Assembly (NCBI RefSeq): GCF_019396345.1
Contig: NZ_JAHKRM010000033.1
Coordinates: 1-64,000, forward strand
Length of the DNA stretch: 64,000 bases
Direction: 5' to 3'
Source of the DNA: Nonomuraea guangzhouensis
GTDB lineage: Bacteria; Actinomycetota; Actinomycetes; Streptosporangiales; Streptosporangiaceae
Both the position numbers and the translations under genes were made by a program. This document shows, piece by piece, positions 17,111-25,538 of the stretch; position 1 is the stretch's first letter, and each line of letters begins with the position of its first letter. Below the pieces are notes generated by a model. It did no database searches. It saw only the letters and a program-made list of their open reading frames with translations, and was not told where the DNA came from.

Positions 17111-17404
17111 TCAATGTCGTGTGGACAGGCTCCGCAGGGTCGTCTCCAGTTCCTCGATCCGGTCGAGCAGGTCGATCACCAGGCCGATGGCGGCGTAGTT
17201 GAGCGACAGGCCGGTGTGCAGCCGCTGGATCCTGGCCGCCAACGCCACCTGGGCTGGCGGGAAGCACAGGTCGCCCTTGGCGTCCCTGGCCGGTTCGAGC
17301 AGGCCCAGCGCCACGAGCCGGCGGACTGCCTCCGGGTGCAGGCCGGTGGCGTGCGCGAAGGAGTTCAGGTCCAGCAGGATCGGGCGTACGAGCGCGTACG
17401 TCAT
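17111..17404 (-). CDS. CbpM-like MerR-type chaperone modulator
   Basis: The 97-residue protein has a MerR-like winged helix start (LNSFAHATGLHPEAVRRLVALGLLEP) and a C-terminal heptad-rich helix with a DLLDRIEELETTLRSL stretch. Its position directly after the J-protein, with a 4-base ATGA overlap, and its size fit CbpM, which binds and inhibits the J-domain of CbpA. In most actinomycete dnaK operons this place is taken by the repressor HspR. HspR is longer and has a different wing, so this is more likely a modulator, but a DNA-binding role is not excluded. Confidence 0.65.
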   Translation of the reverse strand: MTYALVRPILLDLNSFAHATGLHPEAVRRLVALGLLEPARDAKGDLCFPPAQVALAARIQRLHTGLSLNYAAIGLVIDLLDRIEELETTLRSLSTRH

Positions 17405-18342
17405 GAACGCCCCCTCGGGTCGAAGGCCGAGACGGCGGCGAGCTGCTCGAACAGGCGCCGCTCCGCCTCGCTGAGCCGGGCCGGCACCATGATCCGCACC
17501 TCGGCGAAGAAGTCGCCCGGGCCGCCGCGCGGGCTGGGCATGCCGCGCCCGCGCAGCCGCAGGCGGCGGCCGGTCGAGGAGGCCGGCGGCACCTTGAGCT
17601 TCGCCTCGCCGCCCGGCGTGTCGATGGCGACCGTGGCGCCCAGCGCGGCCTCCCAGGGGGCGAGCGGCAGGACGGCGTGGATGTCGCGGCCCTCCACGCG
17701 GTAGCGGGGATGCTCGGCGATCCGCGCGATGAGGTAGAGGTCGCCGCGCTTGGCCTCCTCGCTTCCGTGCCCGCCCTGGCCGGCGAGCCTGATGCGCTGC
17801 CCGTTCGTGACGCCCGCGGGGATCGCGACGTCCAGCCGCCGGCCGCCGGGCAGCGTGATGCTGCGCCGCCCGCCCTGGTAGGCCTCCTCGACGGTGAGCG
17901 TCAGCTCCGCCTCCTGGTCGGCGCCGGGCACGGGCCCCCAGCCCCGCCTGCCGCGACCGCCGAACATGCCACCGAGCAGGTCCTCGATGTCGATGCCCTC
18001 CTCCGTGCCGAACCCCTCCGTGCCGAACCCGAAGTCCTGGGTCCCCGCCGAGCTCCGCTGGCCGCCCCGGCCCGCGCGGGCCCGCGCCCACTGCGCGGGG
18101 TCCACATCGGGCGGCACCTGGCGGAAATCATGCCCGAACGCGTCGTAGCGGCGGCGCGTGCCGGGGTCGGAGAGTACGGAGTACGCCTCCGAGATCTCCT
18201 TGAACCGGTCCTCCGCGCCGGGATCCTTGTTGACGTCGGGATGGTGGGCGCGGACGAGTTTGCGATAGGCCCGCTGGATCTCGTCCTGGTCGGCCTTCCT
18301 GTCGACGCCGAGCACCTCGTAGAAGTCCCGCCGGGCCGCCAT
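17401..18342 (-). CDS. CbpA/DnaJ class II J-domain co-chaperone
   Basis: The 313-residue protein has an N-terminal J-domain with the HPD motif (residues 34-36), a Gly/Phe-rich linker, and two C-terminal beta-sandwich substrate-binding domains. The zinc-finger CxxCxGxG repeats of DnaJ class I are missing, so it is CbpA-like. It stimulates DnaK ATPase and delivers clients. The grpE stop and this ATG form TGATG; a GTG one codon earlier is also possible. It is followed by its probable modulator CbpM. Confidence 0.93.
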   Translation of the reverse strand: MAARRDFYEVLGVDRKADQDEIQRAYRKLVRAHHPDVNKDPGAEDRFKEISEAYSVLSDPGTRRRYDAFGHDFRQVPPDVDPAQWARARAGRGGQRSSAGTQDFGFGTEGFGTEEGIDIEDLLGGMFGGRGRRGWGPVPGADQEAELTLTVEEAYQGGRRSITLPGGRRLDVAIPAGVTNGQRIRLAGQGGHGSEEAKRGDLYLIARIAEHPRYRVEGRDIHAVLPLAPWEAALGATVAIDTPGGEAKLKVPPASSTGRRLRLRGRGMPSPRGGPGDFFAEVRIMVPARLSEAERRLFEQLAAVSAFDPRGRS

Positions 18343-18878
18343 CACTCCGCCTTCTTCGCCACGACCACGACCGCGGGCCGGAGCTGCCGCAGATCGTCGC
18401 CGTAGCCCGGCCGGACCACCTGCACGACGGTGCCCGGCGCGACGTCGTCCCGTTCGACGGTCGCCACCGCCTCGTGGTGAACGGGATCGAACGGCACGCC
18501 GGTCTCGTCATGGCGGGCGTAGCCCAGCCGGGCCAGCACCGCGAGAGCCTGGTCGCGCACGGCCCGTACGCCTTCGACTATCGCGTGCGCGTCTCCTTCC
18601 TGACCGGCCGCGTGGCCCAGCGCGAGCTCCAGGTTGTCCAGGACGGGCAGCCACTCGCCCGCCACCCTGTCCCGCTCCTCGGCCCGCAGCCGTTCGGTGT
18701 CCCGGGCGATGCGTTTGCGCACGTTGTCCAGCTCGGCGACCGAACGCAGCCAGCGGTCCTCCAGCTCCGCGAGCTTGGCGTCGGTCTCCTCGGGCGCGTC
18801 CGCCACCGCGTCAGCCACCGTGTCCGACACCGCGGGCGCGCCCGGCGCCTCGTCCGTCCTGTCTTCGCGGTCGTTCAT
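18342..18878 (-). CDS. grpE: GrpE nucleotide exchange factor
   Basis: The 178-residue protein has the GrpE layout: an acidic disordered N-terminus (about 35 residues), a long dimerising helix with RWLRSVAELDNVRKR, and a C-terminal beta domain ending in RPAVVVVAK. It speeds ADP release from DnaK. The ATG at 18878 follows the dnaK stop by one base. The unit continues directly into the J-protein gene. Confidence 0.95.
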   Translation of the reverse strand: MNDREDRTDEAPGAPAVSDTVADAVADAPEETDAKLAELEDRWLRSVAELDNVRKRIARDTERLRAEERDRVAGEWLPVLDNLELALGHAAGQEGDAHAIVEGVRAVRDQALAVLARLGYARHDETGVPFDPVHHEAVATVERDDVAPGTVVQVVRPGYGDDLRQLRPAVVVVAKKAE

Positions 18879-18879
18879 G

Positions 18880-20766
18880 TCACTCCGAGTCGGACGTGGT
18901 GAACTCGGCGTCGATCACGTCCTCATCGCCACCGGCCGCGGTCTCCGTCCTTCCCTGTGGTGGCACGCCCTGCCGGCTGGTGGCCGCGAGCCCGTGGAAG
19001 ACCTGCTGGAGTTCGCCGCTGAGCGCACGCAACCGGTCGGTCGGCACCTCTTCCTTGATCGCCTGCCGGGCCTCCTGGACGAGCTGCTCCCCACGTGCCT
19101 TCTCGTGTACGGGGACGGCGTCGCCGAGCTCCTGCAGGCGGCGTTCCACCTGGTAGGCGATCGAGTCCAGCTCGTTGCGGGCGTCGATCGTCTCCCGGAT
19201 CCTGGCGTCCTCGCCGCGGTTGCGCTCGGCGTCGGCGACCATCCGCTCGATCTCCTGCTTGTCCAGGTTGGAGCTCTCGCTGATGGTGATCCGCTGCTCG
19301 GCGCCGGTGTCCTTGTCGCGGGCGGAGACGTTGAGTATGCCGTTGGCGTCGATGTCGAAGGTGACCTCGACCTGCGGCTCCCCCCGGGGCGCGGGCCGGA
19401 TGTTCTCCAGCCGGAAGCGCCCGAGCACCCGGTTGTCGGCCGCGCGTTCCCGCTCCCCCTGCAGGATCACGATGTCGACGGCGCCCTGGTTGTCGTCGGC
19501 CGTGCTGAAGGTCTCGGCCCGGCGGGCCGGGATCGTCGTGTTGCGTTCGATGACCTTGGTCATGACGCCGCCGAGCGTCTCGACGCCCAGCGAGAGAGGC
19601 GTGACGTCGAGCAGTACGACGTCCTCGACCTCACCCTTGATGATGCCCGCCTGGATCGCCGCGCCGATGGCCACGACCTCGTCCGGGTTCACCGTCATGT
19701 TGGGGTCCTTGCCGCCGGTGAGCCTGCGCACCAGGCTCTGTACGGCGGGGATCCGGGTCGACCCGCCGACGAGGATCACCTCGTCGATGTCCGCGGGCCT
19801 GAGCTTGGCGTCCTCCATCGCCTGCTCGACCGGGTGAACGCAGCGTTCGACCAGGTCGGCGGTGATCTGGTCGAACGTGGAGCGCATCAGCGTGGTGTTG
19901 AGGTGCTTCGGCCCCGAGGCGTCCGCCGTGATGAACGGCAGGCTGATCGTGGTCTGGGTCACCGAGGAGAGCTCGACCTTGGCCTTCTCCGCCGCTTCGA
20001 ACAGCCGCTGCAGGGCCTGCGGGTCCTTGCGCAGGTCGATGCCCTGCTCCTTCTGGAACTCGTCGGCCAGGTAGTCGACGATGCGCCGGTCGAAGTCGTC
20101 GCCGCCCAGGTGTCCGTCGCCGGAGGTCGAACGTACCTCGACGACCCCGTCACCGATGTCCAGGACGCTGACGTCGAAGGTGCCGCCGCCCAGGTCGAAG
20201 ACCAGCACGGTCTCGTTGGCCTTCTTGTCCAGCCCGTAGGCCAGCGCGGCGGCGGTCGGCTCGTTGATGATCCGCAGGACCTCCAGCCCCGCGATGCGCC
20301 CCGCGTCCTTGGTCGCCTGACGCTGGGCGTCGTTGAAGTAGGCCGGGACGGTGATGACGGCCTCGGTCACCTTCTCGCCGAGATACTTCGCCGCGTCTGC
20401 GGCGAGCTTCCTCAGCACGAGGGCCGAGACCTCCTCCGGAGCGTACTGTTTGTCGCCGACCTGGAAGCGTACGGCTCCGTCGGGCCCCTCCACCACGTCG
20501 AAGGAGACCGCGTGGAGCTCGCTCTCGACCTCGTTGTAACGGCGGCCGATGAAGCGCTTGGCGGAGTAGATCGTCCCTTTCGGGTTGAGTATGGCCTGCC
20601 GGCGGGCCAGCTGGCCTACCAGCCGCTCGCCCTGGTCGGTGAACGCGACCACCGACGGCGTCGTCCGGGAGCCCTCCGCGTTGGGAATCACCGTGGGCTG
20701 ACCGTCCTCCGTGGCGGCGATCACCGAGTTGGTCGTACCGAGGTCGATGCCGACTGCTTTCGCCAT
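18880..20766 (-). CDS. dnaK: DnaK Hsp70 chaperone
   Basis: The 628-residue Hsp70 has the N-terminal ATPase signature GIDLGTTNS, the VFDLGGGTFDVS phosphate loop, a linker VVLLDVTPLSLG, a beta substrate-binding domain and a helical lid. The tail is short and acidic. A GGGGGAG ribosome binding site lies 6 bases before the ATG. It sits second in the operon, 12 bases after a general stress protein gene, with no CIRCE or HAIR element visible in the upstream gap. It may be an extra, stress-specific copy rather than the housekeeping one; that is inference. Confidence 0.97.
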   Translation of the reverse strand: MAKAVGIDLGTTNSVIAATEDGQPTVIPNAEGSRTTPSVVAFTDQGERLVGQLARRQAILNPKGTIYSAKRFIGRRYNEVESELHAVSFDVVEGPDGAVRFQVGDKQYAPEEVSALVLRKLAADAAKYLGEKVTEAVITVPAYFNDAQRQATKDAGRIAGLEVLRIINEPTAAALAYGLDKKANETVLVFDLGGGTFDVSVLDIGDGVVEVRSTSGDGHLGGDDFDRRIVDYLADEFQKEQGIDLRKDPQALQRLFEAAEKAKVELSSVTQTTISLPFITADASGPKHLNTTLMRSTFDQITADLVERCVHPVEQAMEDAKLRPADIDEVILVGGSTRIPAVQSLVRRLTGGKDPNMTVNPDEVVAIGAAIQAGIIKGEVEDVVLLDVTPLSLGVETLGGVMTKVIERNTTIPARRAETFSTADDNQGAVDIVILQGERERAADNRVLGRFRLENIRPAPRGEPQVEVTFDIDANGILNVSARDKDTGAEQRITISESSNLDKQEIERMVADAERNRGEDARIRETIDARNELDSIAYQVERRLQELGDAVPVHEKARGEQLVQEARQAIKEEVPTDRLRALSGELQQVFHGLAATSRQGVPPQGRTETAAGGDEDVIDAEFTTSDSE

Positions 20767-20778
20767 GGCGAGCTCCCC

Positions 20779-21255
20779 CTAGCCCGTTGATTTTCCGATC
20801 TGTCCGAGTAGTTCCTGGGCTCTGGGCACGAGTTCGGACTCGACGAGGACCTCGTACTTGTCGGCGACCAGGCCGCTCTCCGAGACGAAGTCCCGGCGTC
20901 CGCCGTGCACCGAGTGCGCGATCAGGCCGTAGATCGCTCCGGCGATCAATCCCCAGATCAGGCCCCACAGCACCACGGCGAGGGTCATCCGGGGCGAGAA
21001 GATCCCCAGGAACAGGCCGATGAGCACGCCGAACCAGGCACCGGACGCGGCGCCCAGCCCGATCGCGCGCAGGTAGGTCATGCGTGAGACCACTTGCTCC
21101 ACCGAGCGCAGGCCCACGCCGACGATCAGGGTTCCCTGTACGTGGAATCCATGGTCGGACAGGAAGTCGACGGCCTTCTCGGCCTCTTGATATGTCGGGT
21201 AGCTGGCGACCGGTACCCGGTTCGCCGTGATGGGACCATGTGGTGCTAGAGACAC
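20779..21255 (-). CDS. General stress protein with glycine-zipper-like membrane hairpin
   Basis: The 158-residue protein starts with a general-stress (17M/YflT-type) domain (VASYPTYQEAEKAVDFLSDH) and contains a pair of Gly-rich hydrophobic segments at about residues 64-85 and 92-112, then a hydrophilic tail. It is probably membrane associated. The GTG start has AAGGAGG 4 bases upstream. It is the first gene of the dnaK operon. Proteins of this type are induced by stress in several bacteria, but their molecular function is not known to me. Confidence 0.75.
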   Translation of the reverse strand: MSLAPHGPITANRVPVASYPTYQEAEKAVDFLSDHGFHVQGTLIVGVGLRSVEQVVSRMTYLRAIGLGAASGAWFGVLIGLFLGIFSPRMTLAVVLWGLIWGLIAGAIYGLIAHSVHGGRRDFVSESGLVADKYEVLVESELVPRAQELLGQIGKSTG

Positions 21256-21345
21256 GGCTCCTCCTTGTTCAGGCGCGATACCTCTGCGTACGCTTCCGAG
21301 GCTTCACCGGGTGTCCGCGCGCCACATCCCCCAGACGTGTAGTCA

Positions 21346-23943
21346 TCAGGTCTCCGCCCTTCCCTGTGTCACCACGAGACGGACGAGCTCGATGCGGGAG
21401 TTGATCTGCAGCTTGCGGTAGACGTGCCGCAGGTGGAAGGCCACCGTGTGCACGCTGATGAAGGTCTGCTCGGCGATCTGCCGGTTCGTCCATCCGTCGG
21501 CGACGAGCAGCGAGATGTTCCGCTCGGTCTCGGTGAGGCTCTCCCAGCCGGTGACCGGCCGTTGGGCGTAGCTCCAGTGGCGGTGGCGTACGCCCATGCC
21601 GCGTAGCCTCCGGCGTACCCGCGCCGAGTCCCTGGCGGATCCGATGTCCTGGTAGATCGCGAGCGCGCGATCCAGGTGGCCGGCCGCGTCCTCGTGCCGC
21701 CCGGCCGCCACGAGCAGCACGCCGAGGTCCTCCGCGGCCGAGGCCCGGGCCCATAGGTCGTCCGTCTGCTCGGCGGCCCGGGTGAGGGCGTCGCGGTCGC
21801 CGTCGAGCAGGCCCCGGGCGTGCGCGGCCGAGGCGACCAGCGTGGCGAACTCCGGATTGGCCCGGCTGAGCGCCTCCGCGGTGGCCACGACGGCCTCGGC
21901 CGCCGGGCGGTCGTCCGTGGCCAGAGCGATGCGGACCATCCACGCGCCCGCCGAGGGCTCCATGGTGAGCATCGAGCGCTGCCGCCCGCGTGGGCCGGGA
22001 AGTCCCGCGAGCAGCGTCATCGCGCTCAGCGGGCCATCGCGCACCTCCGCGACCTGCGCCGTCAGCAGGGCGTGCCGCGTCTGCCCGTCGAGCGGGCCAC
22101 CGGCCCCCTCCATGACGTACCGGGTCGCCGCACGCAGGTCGCCGCGCCGCAGCGCGACGGTGGCGAGGACCGCGTTGGCCCCCATGACGGACAGCGGGGT
22201 GCCCAAGGCGGTGGCCAGGTCAAGGGCCCGCTCCGCCTCGGTGACGGCGCTGTCGAACCGGCCCGCGGCCAGCTCGGCCCGCGCCTCCAGCGCGGAGACG
22301 TCCGCGAGCCAGGCCAGATGACCGTGGGCGGACATGTCCGCCCGGGCCTCCCGGAGGATCGCCAGCGCCTCATCGAGGCGGTGAATGTCCATGAGCAGCG
22401 CGGCGGAGACGAGCAGCGCGTCGTAGTGGTGCACTCCTGACTCGCCCGTGCCGGCCAGCCGGCGGGCGTCCTCGGCGAACGCCAGCGCGGTGGACAGCCG
22501 CCCCTCGTCCCACTCGGTCACCGCGAGCGCGACCAGGGCCGCGACCGTGGCCCCCGGACCGTGCCGGGCGGCCCCTTCCATGACCTCGTGCGCGTACGCC
22601 CGCACCGAGCTCCCGGAATCCGGCCGGTGTGCCAGGGCGTACAGCCGGACCAGGATCGCCCGATCGCGTACCTGGCCGGGCAGGTCGGGTACGGCCAGCA
22701 CCGTCTCGGCCTCCCGCAGGGCCTCCTCGATCCGGCCGGTCAGATACAGGATGTCGGCGAGAACGCCACGCAGTTCCACCACGCCGTTCACCGAATCGCT
22801 GTCGGCGAGGCTCTCCTTGACCAGTTGCTCGGCCTCCTGCAGCCGGCCCTCGGCGATCGCCGTGTCCAGGAGGGCCACGACGTGGCCGAGGCCGGCGCCG
22901 GCCGGTGGCCGGCTCACCGGCAGGGACCGCGCGCGGACGCCGAACTGGTCCAGCAGCGCATGGCGTACCGGCCGTGGGATCCGCGTGGCGACCACGAGCC
23001 TGACCAGCTCGTGGCGGAAGGTGAGGCCGTGCGCGTCGGCGGTCAGGATGCCCGCCGCCATGGACTCCTCGACCAGGGGCAGCAGCGCGGCCGGTGTGAT
23101 GCCCAGCAGGGACGCGGCCTGTTCGGGCGAGAAGGAGCGGCCGAGTACGGCGACGGTCTCCACCAGGTTCCTGGCACCGGTGCTGAGGGTGTCGATCCAG
23201 CGCCGCACGACCATCCGCAGCCGGTGCGGAACATGCGCGTGCGGCAGGCCAGCACCGTCGATCAAGGCTCCCAGCAGCCCTTCGTCCCGGAGTCCTGCGA
23301 GCAGTTCGTTGATCAGCAGCGGGTTGCCGCCGGCGGCGCCCACCACCCAGGCCAGCGTCGCCGGGTCGGGCGGCACCCCGAGCGCCTCCGTCATCAGCCC
23401 GGCGGCCGCCTGCGGGGAGAGCGGCTCGAGTTCGACCCTGGCGGCCCCTTCCCGTTCCAGGAGGTCGAACAGGAAGGCGGCCCGGCCGTGCTCCAGGACT
23501 GTCGAGCGGCTGAGCAGCCAGCCGATGGGCCGGGGTGCGAGCACGTGGTGGAGGGCGCGCAGCACCATGAGCGTCATCGGGTCGGCCCCGTGCAGATCGT
23601 CGAGCACGGCCAGCATCGGCCGGGTGGCCCGTTCCTCGAAGCCCGCCCTCAGCCGTTCGAGGGTCCGGGTACGCGAGGCGCCGGCATCATCGCCGGCCGC
23701 CGGCTCGAATCGCAGATCGAGAGCCTGGAACAGCATGCCGCACGGGATCAGCTCGCCCATGTCCTCCGGGCTGCCGCGGACCACGGTGAGGTGGCGTTCG
23801 GCCGCGGCGTCGGCGGCTTCGGCGAGCAGGCGCGTCCGGCCGGCTCCGGGCTCGCCGTCCACCAGCAGGGTCCCGCCCGCGCCGCCTCCGACCGTGCGCA
23901 GCAGGCTGTCGACGTGACGCCATTCCCGTTCGCGCTCCCACAT
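21346..23943 (-). CDS. Large LuxR-family (LAL) ATPase transcriptional regulator
   Basis: The 865-residue protein has an N-terminal AAA/STAND ATPase (Walker A GEPGAGRT at about 30-37, with Arg where Lys is usual; Walker B region LAVLDDLHGAD), a long helical TPR-like middle, and a C-terminal LuxR helix-turn-helix (LTETERNISLLVADGWTNRQ). The ATG at 23943 has a GGGG stretch 8 bases upstream; an earlier ATG at 23994 lacks a site. It lies upstream of the general stress and dnaK genes on the same strand with a 90-base gap, and could control them, though no evidence shows this. A GC-rich repeat tract lies in its leader region. Confidence 0.88.
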   Translation of the reverse strand: MWEREREWRHVDSLLRTVGGGAGGTLLVDGEPGAGRTRLLAEAADAAAERHLTVVRGSPEDMGELIPCGMLFQALDLRFEPAAGDDAGASRTRTLERLRAGFEERATRPMLAVLDDLHGADPMTLMVLRALHHVLAPRPIGWLLSRSTVLEHGRAAFLFDLLEREGAARVELEPLSPQAAAGLMTEALGVPPDPATLAWVVGAAGGNPLLINELLAGLRDEGLLGALIDGAGLPHAHVPHRLRMVVRRWIDTLSTGARNLVETVAVLGRSFSPEQAASLLGITPAALLPLVEESMAAGILTADAHGLTFRHELVRLVVATRIPRPVRHALLDQFGVRARSLPVSRPPAGAGLGHVVALLDTAIAEGRLQEAEQLVKESLADSDSVNGVVELRGVLADILYLTGRIEEALREAETVLAVPDLPGQVRDRAILVRLYALAHRPDSGSSVRAYAHEVMEGAARHGPGATVAALVALAVTEWDEGRLSTALAFAEDARRLAGTGESGVHHYDALLVSAALLMDIHRLDEALAILREARADMSAHGHLAWLADVSALEARAELAAGRFDSAVTEAERALDLATALGTPLSVMGANAVLATVALRRGDLRAATRYVMEGAGGPLDGQTRHALLTAQVAEVRDGPLSAMTLLAGLPGPRGRQRSMLTMEPSAGAWMVRIALATDDRPAAEAVVATAEALSRANPEFATLVASAAHARGLLDGDRDALTRAAEQTDDLWARASAAEDLGVLLVAAGRHEDAAGHLDRALAIYQDIGSARDSARVRRRLRGMGVRHRHWSYAQRPVTGWESLTETERNISLLVADGWTNRQIAEQTFISVHTVAFHLRHVYRKLQINSRIELVRLVVTQGRAET

Positions 23944-24025
23944 CTCATATCCCCTGAATGCATGGCTTTCCGGGCAGAGACCCACGAACCTCATGCCGGG
24001 GGAGATCTTTCGGACCGCAGTCCGG

Positions 24026-24245
24026 GGGTGCGGTCCCAAGGGGCGCGGTCCCGGGAGGTGCGGTCCCGGGAGGTGCGGTCCCGGTGGCGTGTCCCAGGGG
24101 GTGCGGTCCCGGGAGGTGCGGTCCCGGTGGCGTGTCCCAGGGGGGTGCGGTCCCGGGGGGTGTGTCCCAGGGGGGTGCGGTCCCGGGAAGGCGGTCCCGA
24201 GAGGGTGGTCCCACGGTCCCGGGGAGTGCGGTCCACGGGGGTGCG
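24026..24245. repeat. GC-rich degenerate tandem repeat tract
   Basis: About 220 bases contain more than ten copies of a GCGGTCCC-centred unit of roughly 15 bp. A higher-order block of about 45 bp (two GGTGCGGTCCCGG units plus GGCGTGTCCCAGGG) is repeated in tandem. It fills most of the gap between the end of the oxidase gene and the start of the LuxR-type gene. Open frames through it read as low-complexity Asp-Arg-Thr-Pro-type repeats and have no good ribosome binding site, so I treat it as non-coding. No other function is visible in the 311-base gap. Confidence 0.8.
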
Positions 24246-24254
24246 GGGCGTTCG

Positions 24255-25538
24255 CTATCGACGGGTGGTGCGGAGGGGTGGCCGGTCGGCGCGGAAGGGC
24301 TCGAGCTCGGCCGGGCGATGGCCGGTGGCGACGTAGTCGGCCATCGCCCGGCCGCTCGCCGGGGCGAGGGTGATGCCGAGCATCCCGTGCCCGGTGGCCG
24401 CGTAGGCGTTGGGCGTGCCGGGGACCCGGTCGAGCACGGGCAGCCCGTCGGGGAGCATGGGCCGCCCGCCCACCCAGGGGTCGCGGATGAGCGCCATCAG
24501 GTCGTCGGGCGTGTCGTACCACGGGCCGAGGTAGTCGCGGCTGGCGCGGGCGATGGCCACCACGCGCCGCCAGTCGAGGCGCCGGTTGTTGCCGCTGAGC
24601 TCCATCGTCCCCGCGATGCGGGTGCTGCCCGCGATGGGCGAGACCGCGACGTGCTTGTCCCCGAGGTACAGGGGGTGCTCGGGGGCGGGGTCGAGGTCGA
24701 CCGAGAAGCTGTAGCCCTTGCCCGCCTGCAGCGGCATCCGCATGCCCAGGCCGCGCAGCAGGTCGGCCGACCAGGACCCGGCGGCCACCACCACGGCGGA
24801 GCAGTCGAGATCGCCTTCGGACATCCGCAACGCGGCCACCTGACCGCCGCGCACGCGGAACCCCCGCACGGCCGCGTGCTCGGTGATGCCCACCCCGTCC
24901 TTGCGCAGGTGGGCGGCGAGCGACTCGACGAAGGCCGTCGGGTCGAGCACGCCCTCCCCGCGCACCCGGTAGCCCGCCGTGACCTTGCCGCCGAGCGCGG
25001 GATCGAGGTCCAGCAGGTCCCGGCCGGTGAGGATGTCGGCGGGCACGTCGTACCCGGCCCACGTCATGGCGCGCTGGGTGCGGTGGAAGCGCGTGGCCTC
25101 CTCCATCGAGGTGAACGCGTGTACCAGGCCGGGCCGGGTCAGGGTCGTGTCGACCCCGGCCGCCGCCAGCTCGCCGTAGCGGTCGAAGGCGGGCTCGGCG
25201 AAGCGGGCGACGGCGGCGTACCCCCGCTCGAACGCCTGTCTGGTGCTGCTCCGCCGGAACATCAGCAGCCAACGGGCGAACGCCAGCGTCGCCTGTGGCC
25301 GCACGTACAACGGAGAGTCAGGACGGCCGAGCGAGCTGACGGCGTACCTGACGACGCCGGGCGCGGGCACCGGCGCGGAGTGGCTCAGGCAGACCCAGCC
25401 CGCGTTGCCGCGCGAGGAGCCGCCACCGACGGGACCTCGGTCGACGACGTGCACCTCCATGCCCTGCCGGCGCAGGTAGAAGGCCGTGCAGAGGCCGACC
25501 GCGCCGCCGCCGATCACGACCACGGGCGGCGCGCTCAC
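24255..25538 (-). CDS. DadA/DAO-family FAD-dependent D-amino-acid oxidoreductase
   Basis: The 427-residue flavoenzyme has the N-terminal FAD-binding fingerprint VVVIGGGAVGLCTAFYL, the SSRGNAGWV region typical of D-amino-acid dehydrogenases, and the C-terminal ATGHGMLGITLAPASG motif of the DAO family. It probably oxidises a D- or N-methyl amino acid to the oxo acid. It starts with GTG overlapping the ABC ATPase stop by 4 bases and is the last gene of the amino-acid importer operon, so its substrate is likely imported by that system. The exact substrate is not readable. Confidence 0.88.
   Translation of the reverse strand: MSAPPVVVIGGGAVGLCTAFYLRRQGMEVHVVDRGPVGGGSSRGNAGWVCLSHSAPVPAPGVVRYAVSSLGRPDSPLYVRPQATLAFARWLLMFRRSSTRQAFERGYAAVARFAEPAFDRYGELAAAGVDTTLTRPGLVHAFTSMEEATRFHRTQRAMTWAGYDVPADILTGRDLLDLDPALGGKVTAGYRVRGEGVLDPTAFVESLAAHLRKDGVGITEHAAVRGFRVRGGQVAALRMSEGDLDCSAVVVAAGSWSADLLRGLGMRMPLQAGKGYSFSVDLDPAPEHPLYLGDKHVAVSPIAGSTRIAGTMELSGNNRRLDWRRVVAIARASRDYLGPWYDTPDDLMALIRDPWVGGRPMLPDGLPVLDRVPGTPNAYAATGHGMLGITLAPASGRAMADYVATGHRPAELEPFRADRPPLRTTRR

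Noticed and set aside
14453..17704. Very long open frame on the plus strand opposite clpB
   Set aside because: It is a mirror of the GC-rich codons of clpB; its translation is low-complexity and shows no domain, while the minus strand encodes a full ClpB.
18634..20790. Long open frame opposite dnaK
   Set aside because: Same cause: codon bias of dnaK keeps the antisense frame open. No start signal and no family motif.
20767..21345. HAIR or CIRCE control sites upstream of dnaK
   Set aside because: I searched both gaps by eye for CTTGAGT/ACTCAAG and TTAGCACTC/GAGTGCTAA pairs and found none.
23991..24236. Repeat-rich minus-strand frame as a protein gene
   Set aside because: The protein would be pure low-complexity repeat without a ribosome binding site.
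24026..24245. Repeat tract as a CRISPR array
   Set aside because: Units are short, degenerate and have no spacer of constant size; no cas genes nearby.
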